Shown here piece after piece: positions 57,534 to 64,000 of a DNA stretch of 64,000 nucleotides (positions are counted from its first letter, which is position 1; each line of letters starts with the position of its first letter). A program made the translations under genes and the position numbers. The notes beneath the pieces are model-generated. The model did no database searches. It was not told the DNA's origin and worked only from the letters and a program-made list of their open reading frames with translations. Source of the DNA: CAWJKP01 sp963843465 (lineage in GTDB: Bacteria > Planctomycetota > Planctomycetia > Pirellulales > Thermoguttaceae); NCBI GenBank assembly GCA_963843465.1, contig CAWJKP010000002.1, forward strand, positions 496,001 through 560,000. The letters are read 5' to 3'.

Positions 57534-60040
57534 ATGAGAAAGCCGACACTGTGGGTTGTGGCCGTGTCAATAGCGATCGCAGGCGGGACGCTCAGGGCGC
57601 AGGAGACCAGGAAGGAGGTGGTGTTCGACGGCGATAAGAAAGGCGAGAACGCCAAGGGTTGGACGCACGCCCCCTTGGGCAAAGCCACGATCGCCGCCCA
57701 GGACAAGGAAGTCCGCGCGAGCGGCAAGAAGGCGGTGGAGTTTCACGCCGCGGGCAAGGATTACATGGGCAGCGGCTGGAACTGGTTCGGATGGTGGCCG
57801 CAGGACGGCGGCACCGACATTTCCCCCTACAAGAACCTCCGCTTCTGGGCAAAAGTGACCGGCGAGAAGAAGCCCAGCCAGCTTACGGCGTCGCTGAAGT
57901 CCAGCGACAAGACAGCCAGCGAGGCGGACGATTTGCTGCGGCGCTGTCCCGATTTGCTGGACGGCAAGTGGCACGAGCTGGTGATTCCGATCAAGGACCT
58001 GGATAGCAAGAACGCTCTGAACAGGGCCAAGGCATGGGAGATCCAGTTCGACACCTGGTCGCAGGACGAGATCAACTTCAGCCTGTTCGTCGATGAGATC
58101 GGGTTCGACGGCGTGAGCGGGCCGGCGGCGAGCCGGCCTGCCGCCGGCCCGTCGGCCGAACCGGCTGCACCAATCGCCGAGCCGGTTCAAGTTGCCGCGG
58201 CGCCTCGCAAGCCTCTCGCCGCGGGATCGTCCGGGACCATCAGCGAGCAGATCATGGTTGACCAGTTCGGCTTCCGCCCGCAAAGCGAGAAGATCGTCAT
58301 TTTCGCCAGCCCTCAACAGGGGCAGAATGCCGGCACGAAGTATACGCCGCCGGCGAAAGCGGCCGTCCGCCGCCAGAAGGGCGGGGCGACGGTACTGACG
58401 GTTGATCTCAAGCCCTGGGGCGGCGGCAAGACCGACCCGACCTCCGGCGACAAGGTGTGGTACGCCGACATCTCGGCCTTGCAGACGCCGGGGGCCTACT
58501 ACGTCTACGATGCCAAGAACCGCCTGCGTCTTACGGCTTCCGCATTGCCGACGACGTGTACCTGCCGGTGCTCAAGGCGGCCGTCCGCGCCTACTTCTAC
58601 CAGCGTTGCGGCGGGGATGTTCCCGAGGCCAACGGTGGCACCTGGCATCACCCGGCGTGCCACCTTGCGGCGGGGCAAGACAAGGACGCGCAGCTTTATA
58701 TCGACGGCCGGACCGAAGGGCAACCCCGCGACGTCCACGGCGGCTGGCACGACGCCGGCGACTACAATAAGTACGTGCCGTTCACGCTGGACGTGATCGT
58801 CCCCTTGCTGATGGCCTACGAGATCAACCCGTCGGTCTTCGGCGACGACTGGAACATCCCCGAGTCGGGCAACGGGATCCCCGATATTCTCGACGAGGTC
58901 CGCTGGGAGTGCGACTGGCTGCTGCGGATGCAAATGCCCGACGGATCGGTCGCGAACCGCGTCACCGAGCGCACGAGCCGCTCGGGCGTCACGCCCGACA
59001 AAGACTCCCGGCACGAACGCTACTATACGCAGCCGACGAGCTGGGCAACGGCCACCTGCGCCGCGGACCTGGCCTGTTTCTCGCGGGTGATCGGCAAGTT
59101 TCCCGGCCAAGCGGCGTATGCCCGCAGGTGCCGCGCCGCGGCGGAGAGGGCCTGGGCGTGGCTGGAGCAGCATCCGCAGATGACGCCGGCCGACGGCCGC
59201 GACCACGGGCGGCCCAGCGAGGCCGCCGACGCTGCTTGCGACAACGGCAGCACGGGCGACGTCGAGCGCCGCGTGGCGGCCGCCCTGCAACTGTGGCTCT
59301 TGGACCCGAAGCCGAAGTACGAGGCATTCTTCAAGCAGTCGCGCAAGGACATGCTGCTGCCCAGTTTCGTGGAGTACGCCCTCTCCCCCAAGGCAGATCC
59401 GCTGCTGGCGGGCGAGGTCCGCGCGTCGCTGAAGAAGTTCCTCAACGACCTGGTGACCGGCCCCTACAAGTCGCAGACGGACGCCTACCTGGCGTACCTT
59501 CCGGGATACTGGTGGGGCTGCAACCAGACCAAGTCCGAGTACGGCTACCGGGCGATGTTCGCCGTGAAGCTCGGCGTGAATCCGGCCGAAGACGGCATCT
59601 GCCGCGCCGCCGCCGAGGACTACCTGCATTACCTGCACGGGCGCAATCCGCTCTGCCAGGTGTACCTGACCAACATGGGTCCCAAGGGCGCCGATGCCGG
59701 CGCGGGCAAGAGCATCATGCGGCCCTTCCACACCTGGTTCGCCGAGAACAGCCCCTGGTCCGGCCCCGACTCGTTGGGCCCGGCGCCGGGGCTGCTGGTG
59801 GGCGGGCCCAACGCCGCCATCGGCGACGCGGGCTCGCCCGCTTGGCTCTCTCCGCCCGCCAACGAGCCGCCCTCGAAGGCCTTCAAAGACTGGAGCACGG
59901 CGTGGAACCAGGCCCATCAGGCGAACGAGAATTCCTGGGCCTTTACCGAACCGGCCATTTACTACCAGGCCCGCTACGTGCTCCTGCTCTCGCAGTTCGT
60001 CGAGAGGAAGAAGCCCGCCAGCCGCAACGCGGCGCGGTAG
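57534..60040 (+). CDS. Exported GH9 endoglucanase-like enzyme with N-terminal binding domain (one frame break)
   Basis: The product of about 835 residues has a signal peptide (LWVVAVSIAIAGGTLRAQ), a carbohydrate-binding-like sandwich (about 25-200), a Pro/Ala linker, an Ig-like CelD_N domain (ISEQIMVDQFGFRPQSEKIV) and a GH9 catalytic barrel: VHGGWHDAGDYNKYVPF with the nucleophile-activating Asp pair, HYLHGRNPLCQVYLTNMG and ENSWAFTEPAIYYQARYVLL with the catalytic Glu. One base is missing near 58525. It should cut beta-1,4-glucan-type chains. The ATG at 57534 has AAAGGA upstream. Confidence 0.9.
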
Positions 60041-60047
60041 CGGCAGC

Positions 60048-60584
60048 ATGAACCTCTCCATCGTCGCTGAAGCCGACATGACGCCGAGCCTGGATGAGCG
60101 GATCCGGGCCGGATTGTGCGCCTGCTTTCCGGCAGACGTCGCCGCCTTCCGCACGACCCGGGCCTGGCACGGCAGTTCCCCCGAGTTCAGCGTGCTGCTG
60201 CAAGAGGCGGATCGGCTGATCGCGCACGTGGGCATCGTCAAACGGGCCATCGACGTGGGCAGCCGGCCACTGCTGGTGGCGGGCGTGCAGAATGTCTTTG
60301 TCCTGCCCGAGCGCCGCGGCAAGAATCTCTCCGGCCTCGTGTTGGAGACGGCCATGGCCGAGGCCCGTCGTCGCGGCTGCGATTGCGGCCTTCTCTTCTG
60401 CGTGCCGCCCCTGGAGTCTGCCTACCGTCGCTGCCGCTGGCGCGCCTTGGGCAAGCGCCAGGTGGTCCGCGTCGAGGAAGGCCGCTTGTTGCCCCTTCCC
60501 GGCAAGAACGTTGCCATGTTCTATCCGCTGCACGTCGCGGACTTTCCCGACGGCCCGATCCATCTTTGCGGCAACGATTGGTAG
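60048..60584 (+). CDS. GNAT-family acetyltransferase
   Basis: The 178-residue protein has a GNAT fold with VQNVFVLPERRGKNLSGLVL (acetyl-CoA loop) and CDCGLLFCVPPLESAYRRCR; the N-terminal part contains LIAHVGIVKRAIDVGSRPLL. The acceptor is unknown. It starts seven bases after the GH9 stop, so it is likely co-transcribed. Its TAG stop is inside the following palindrome. Confidence 0.8.
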   Translation: MNLSIVAEADMTPSLDERIRAGLCACFPADVAAFRTTRAWHGSSPEFSVLLQEADRLIAHVGIVKRAIDVGSRPLLVAGVQNVFVLPERRGKNLSGLVLETAMAEARRRGCDCGLLFCVPPLESAYRRCRWRALGKRQVVRVEEGRLLPLPGKNVAMFYPLHVADFPDGPIHLCGNDW

Positions 60585-60637
60585 GACGGATTGGCAATCC
60601 GTCCTTGGAACAGGGACGGATTAGCAATCCGTCCTAC
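60581..60637. repeat. Palindromic repeat, family I
   Basis: GTAGGACGGATTGGCAATCC and GGATTAGCAATCCGTCCTAC pair with nested ATTGC sub-hairpins. The first TAG is the stop codon of the GNAT gene. Confidence 0.88.
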
Positions 60638-60703
60638 AACCAGGCGCGTCGCACTCGCTTGCGTTGCCGTCCCTCGCTGGCGCTTCGGGCTAGTGATGCG
60701 CGC

Positions 60704-61711
60704 TTACGCCCGCGCCTCTTCGATCAGCGCCAGCAGGTTCTCGATCGGGACGTCGCTCTGGAGGGTGATGCCCGGCTCGAGGATATATCCGCCGCCGTCG
60801 GCCATGACGGTCTTCAGGCGTCGCACCTCGTCGCGGATCTGCCGCGGCGTGCCCCGCGGCAGAAGGTCTTGGGTCCGGACCCCGCCGCAGAGCGTCAGGT
60901 GCGTCCCAAACTGCCGCTTGAGCTGGGCCACGTCCATCGCCTCGGGCTGAATCGGATGGAGGACATCCAGGCCCACGTCGATCAGATCGCCGATAATCGG
61001 TACGATGTTGCCGCAACTGTGGTGAAAGACGGTCCGACCGTGCCTTCTGGCCAGCCCGTAGATCTCCGCCAGCCGCGGCTTGATGAACCTGCGCCAGTGT
61101 GCGGGCGACATGAGCATGCCGCGCTGCGTGCCGTAGTCGTCGCTCAGCGCCACGCCGTCGAAGGTAAACCGCGTGAAGAGGATCTCCATGGTTTGCAGGA
61201 TATAATTGGTCAGCCCACGGAGGAGTTCTTCCACGAACCGTGGGCGAAGCGCCAGATCCAGCAGCATCGCCTCCATGCCCCGCATGAACGTGGCCCGCTC
61301 CCACAAGTCGCCGATCCAGAGGAAGGTATAGTAGCCGGCGTTGGCGGCCGTCCACTCGGCCAGGTGCCCGACGCGATAGGCCGCCGAGGCGTCGGGGAAG
61401 CGATAGCCCGACAAGTCCGGCTCCGGGAGGCAGGGGCCGACGGGCGACCCACGGTCGATCTCGTTGGTGCTCCAGGCAACGCCGAACTCGTCAACGGCGC
61501 GATCGCCGAACTGGGCCGGCAAGGCGTAGAGCGGCTTGACCGACCGGGTGCCGGTCATCCGTATCGGCAGGCCGATCGCCGTTTCCACGTCCCCGGTGGC
61601 GTAATGCGCCTCCAGCCGGGCACGGGCCGGCGGCGAAAAACTGAAATTGTACGGCACCTTGCCGCCGCGGTGCGCCAAGGTATCACGGATCCATGTTCGC
61701 GGGGCATCCAT
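60704..61711 (-). CDS. Uroporphyrinogen-decarboxylase-family protein
   Basis: The 335-residue protein is a UroD-fold TIM barrel, with FTRFTFDGVALSDDYGTQRG, LMSPAHWRRFIKPRLAEIYG, GRTVFHHSCGNIVPIIGDLI and LDVLHPIQPEAMDVAQLKRQ. The HSCGN motif is typical of the methyltransferase-like branch (MtaA/CmuA type), not of heme synthesis. Members in planctomycete sugar clusters have no proven function. It lies six bases from the GH2 stop upstream and is probably co-transcribed with it. Confidence 0.85.
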   Translation of the reverse strand: MDAPRTWIRDTLAHRGGKVPYNFSFSPPARARLEAHYATGDVETAIGLPIRMTGTRSVKPLYALPAQFGDRAVDEFGVAWSTNEIDRGSPVGPCLPEPDLSGYRFPDASAAYRVGHLAEWTAANAGYYTFLWIGDLWERATFMRGMEAMLLDLALRPRFVEELLRGLTNYILQTMEILFTRFTFDGVALSDDYGTQRGMLMSPAHWRRFIKPRLAEIYGLARRHGRTVFHHSCGNIVPIIGDLIDVGLDVLHPIQPEAMDVAQLKRQFGTHLTLCGGVRTQDLLPRGTPRQIRDEVRRLKTVMADGGGYILEPGITLQSDVPIENLLALIEEARA

Positions 61712-61717
61712 CAGCGA

Positions 61718-63853
61718 TCATTCCGGGTGCGCAATGATCTCGATGTCGCGGACGCTGCGCACCGCTTCGCCGTCTGCGCTGCGCAACTCCGCCTCCACAA
61801 CGCACGGCCCGGCTTGTTCCGGCCAAGCGATGTCGAAGACGAGCCGGGTCTGTCCGAGCGGTTCCAGCCGGCAGTCTTGCTTTGCTTCGAGCAGCGATTG
61901 ATCGCCGCGTTTCACGCGCAGCGCGACCGTCCCCTGCCACGGTCGGTCGAGGTCGTTGATGAGCATCACCGGCACGCGAGCCTTGGCGCCGTGGACCGGA
62001 CGGTCGTTCCAGTAGTCCACCATCAAGCCCACCGGGGCGAAGGCGTCGCGGACATAGCGGTAAAACTCCGGCTCCCACTGGAGCGCGGCGACGCCGCCTT
62101 GTGTCCAGTGGTCGCAGGTCTGGCCGTCGGGGCGCGAGTAGCCCAGCGAGGTGAAGTGCATCACGGCGGCGGCCTTGCGATGCGCGCGCCAGAATTCCGT
62201 GTCCGCAGCCAGCCAGGTGGCCTGCATGTGGAATCGCTGCGCCGGCGTCGCGTTGGCGCCGAGCACCCTTGCGTAAAGGTCTCGCGTCAACGTGGTCGGC
62301 GTGCCGTCGCGGTTCACCCAATGCCAGCCGTACTCGTTGATGACCACGGCGTGTTGGCCGTCGCCCGGCTGCGGATTGGCGGTCGCCAGGCTTCGCAGCG
62401 TGAAGCCGGGGAAGAAATGATAGGGGTGCGCCTCGAACATGTCGCCCGGCTGCTGCGGGCGGCTGTAGCCGTTGTCCCAGGGACGACTGGAGAGGTCCAT
62501 CGCCCGCACCTCCTTCAGGGCCGCTCCGGTCTTCGGGCTCTTGGTCTCGTTGCAGGCGTCCCAGATGGCGACGCAGGGATGATTCCATTGCTCGCGCAGC
62601 CACTGGGCATATTCCCTCGCCAGCTCCTCGGCCGGCAACTCCTTCGGTACGTCGCCGCCGAACCAGATGGGGAACTCGTTGTCAATGAGGATGCCGGTCT
62701 CGTCGGCGACGTCGTACCACGCCTCCGGCGGAAGCCCGATGCAATAGCGCAGGCAATTCCAGTGCATCTCCTTCACGCGCTGGTGCAGCAGCCGCACCCA
62801 CTTCTCGTTCCAGGGCAGCTTTCCGCATTCGCCGTCCTCGAAGAAGCGGTAGAGCGTGAAGTTGCTGCCGCGGAGGAAATAGGGCTTGCCGTTGAGCATC
62901 GCCCGGCCCGTCGCCGGATCGAGCTTGAACTCGCGCATGCCGAACCGCGTGCGAAAAGTGTCCGCGCCGCTGTCGGCTTCGAGCGTGTAGAGGAAGGGGT
63001 CTTCGGGCGACCATAGCCGGCAGCCTGGGATCGGGATGCGGACCTCCAGGGTCGTTTCCGCGCCCTTGGCAAGACCCACCGGCTCGCTCGTCGCGCGCCC
63101 GGCGACCTTGCCGGACTTCGCTTCGCGGACGACGAACGTCACGGCGGCCTTCGCCGCCTCGCCGTCGTTGCGCAACACGGCCTGCGCGCGCACCGTCTTG
63201 CCGGCAACGTCGGGCGACGCCTGCACGCTGATGAAGTGCGGCGTGCCGGAGAGGATCAGCTCAACCGAATCGAAAATGCCGGGGATGTACCGCTGCTTCT
63301 CGAAATCGAAGCCGTCGGGATACGCTCGGCCCACGGCATCGCGATCCGCGCCCACCCGAATCAGAATCTCGTTCGTGCCGGTCCTGAGAGCGGGCTTCGC
63401 GTCGAAATATCCGGGCGTGAAACTCGGCGCATGATCGCCGAGCAGGGTTCCGTTGAGGAAGGCACGGGCGCCGAACATCGCCTTGGCAACTTTCAGCTTC
63501 GCCACGGCGGGAAGCGGACCGTCGAGCGTGAAGGTGCGACGGTACCAGAACGCATCGCGCTTCGGATCCTTCTGGGCAGTGCTCCGGCAATTGGCGACCT
63601 TGGGCCCCGGCGCGTCAAAAGCCGGCGTGGCCAGCGACACCAGGCCCGGGACCGGCACCGTGCGGTCGAAGCTCGCGGGGGTTTGATCCTTCTTCCCTTC
63701 CGCGATCTGCCACGTGCCGTCGAGCGAGATGACGATCCTCTTCGATTCTGTCTTTGCTGATGCCGAGTAAGGTGCGGCGGGTTCCGCGGCCCAGGCAGCG
63801 GAACTGGCGCACCACACGGCTGCCGCAACATGGAACGTCAGTTTTGTCATCAT
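61718..63853 (-). CDS. Exported GH2-family glycoside hydrolase
   Basis: The product of about 711 residues has a signal peptide (TFHVAAAVWCASSAAWAAEP), a sugar-binding jelly roll (AFWYRRTFTL, AMFGARAFLNGTLLGDHAPS), an Ig-like domain and a TIM barrel with FLRGSNFTLYRFFEDGECGK, acid/base Glu in AIWDACNETKSP and nucleophile Glu in AVVINEYGWHW. It should remove terminal beta-linked sugars outside the cytoplasm. GGGAGG precedes paired ATGs at 63853 and 63850. It is followed by the UroD-family gene. Confidence 0.9.
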   Translation of the reverse strand: MMTKLTFHVAAAVWCASSAAWAAEPAAPYSASAKTESKRIVISLDGTWQIAEGKKDQTPASFDRTVPVPGLVSLATPAFDAPGPKVANCRSTAQKDPKRDAFWYRRTFTLDGPLPAVAKLKVAKAMFGARAFLNGTLLGDHAPSFTPGYFDAKPALRTGTNEILIRVGADRDAVGRAYPDGFDFEKQRYIPGIFDSVELILSGTPHFISVQASPDVAGKTVRAQAVLRNDGEAAKAAVTFVVREAKSGKVAGRATSEPVGLAKGAETTLEVRIPIPGCRLWSPEDPFLYTLEADSGADTFRTRFGMREFKLDPATGRAMLNGKPYFLRGSNFTLYRFFEDGECGKLPWNEKWVRLLHQRVKEMHWNCLRYCIGLPPEAWYDVADETGILIDNEFPIWFGGDVPKELPAEELAREYAQWLREQWNHPCVAIWDACNETKSPKTGAALKEVRAMDLSSRPWDNGYSRPQQPGDMFEAHPYHFFPGFTLRSLATANPQPGDGQHAVVINEYGWHWVNRDGTPTTLTRDLYARVLGANATPAQRFHMQATWLAADTEFWRAHRKAAAVMHFTSLGYSRPDGQTCDHWTQGGVAALQWEPEFYRYVRDAFAPVGLMVDYWNDRPVHGAKARVPVMLINDLDRPWQGTVALRVKRGDQSLLEAKQDCRLEPLGQTRLVFDIAWPEQAGPCVVEAELRSADGEAVRSVRDIEIIAHPE

Positions 63854-64000
63854 GGGGCCTCCCTTGGCTGGATGGACTGGCATTTCTCGTTCAGGCTTCC
63901 CAGGTCGTTTCGCCCACCATCCTAGTTCCTCCCCGAGGAAGGATCAATCCCCGGGCGGGCGAATATCGACAACGGCGTGTCCGCGGGTTAGACTGGGGGC

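Overview
The window looks like chromosomal DNA of a high-GC planctomycete (Planctomycetota, Pirellulales-like). This rests on family content, not on a marker gene. The indicators are cytochrome-c-like/DUF1549/DUF1553 (PSD1) next to Tat-exported DUF1501, Tat-exported Gfo/Idh/MocA proteins, zinc-ribbon/membrane/HEAT-repeat proteins, a PQQ-type beta-propeller and many exported glycoside hydrolases. Most intergenic gaps are filled with palindromic repeats.

Layout. 1-16.6 kb: two paralogous zinc-ribbon/HEAT proteins, an orphan NarL-type regulator lacking the phospho-acceptor Asp, a SNF2 ATPase, a PQQ propeller, a LysM protein, an alpha/beta-hydrolase-like protein, a Tat-exported D-lyxose-isomerase-like cupin, a six-hairpin glycosidase and a secreted repeat protein. 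16.8-23.2 kb: tRNA-Ser(CGA) followed by a decayed island. It holds unknown genes, the tail of a probable DNA methyltransferase, a truncated REP-associated transposase (RAYT) between perfect inverted repeats, a toxin-antitoxin pair carrying an in-frame MITE with target-site duplication, a wrecked PLD/SNF2 helicase and a 31-bp tandem array. 23.2-29.2 kb: a GHMP kinase translationally coupled to a NagB-PIG-L fusion, then a VWA/secretin-like protein with a Met/Gly-rich tail. 29.3-37.5 kb: a glycan/stress cluster (two GH130 proteins, an (alpha/alpha)6 protein, GT4, BON, CsrA, two DUF2294/MpsC proteins) bounded by two direct copies of a ~240-nt element that has the layout of a terminator-controlled leader RNA. 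37.6-63.9 kb: polysaccharide and sugar catabolism (GH127, GH42-like, GH5-like, GH9, GH2), a DHDPS-family aldolase, a nucleoside-sugar-type epimerase, GNAT proteins, a tandem esterase, two Gfo/Idh/MocA proteins, the PSD1/DUF1501 pair and a UroD-family protein.

How the parts fit. The exported hydrolases, the oxidoreductases and the PSD1/DUF1501 pair suggest breakdown of complex plant- or algal-type polysaccharides. The 29-37 kb cluster looks like synthesis and phosphorolytic recycling of a mannose-type glycan under post-transcriptional (CsrA, leader RNA) control. That interpretation is inference.

Quality caveat. At least sixteen single-base frame breaks split otherwise well conserved genes, several at short homopolymers. 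They look more like uncorrected sequencing indels than pseudogenes, so such genes are given here as single reconstructed features with the break position stated. The island genes at 17-22.4 kb and 31.0-31.9 kb show true decay (deletions, nonsense codons).
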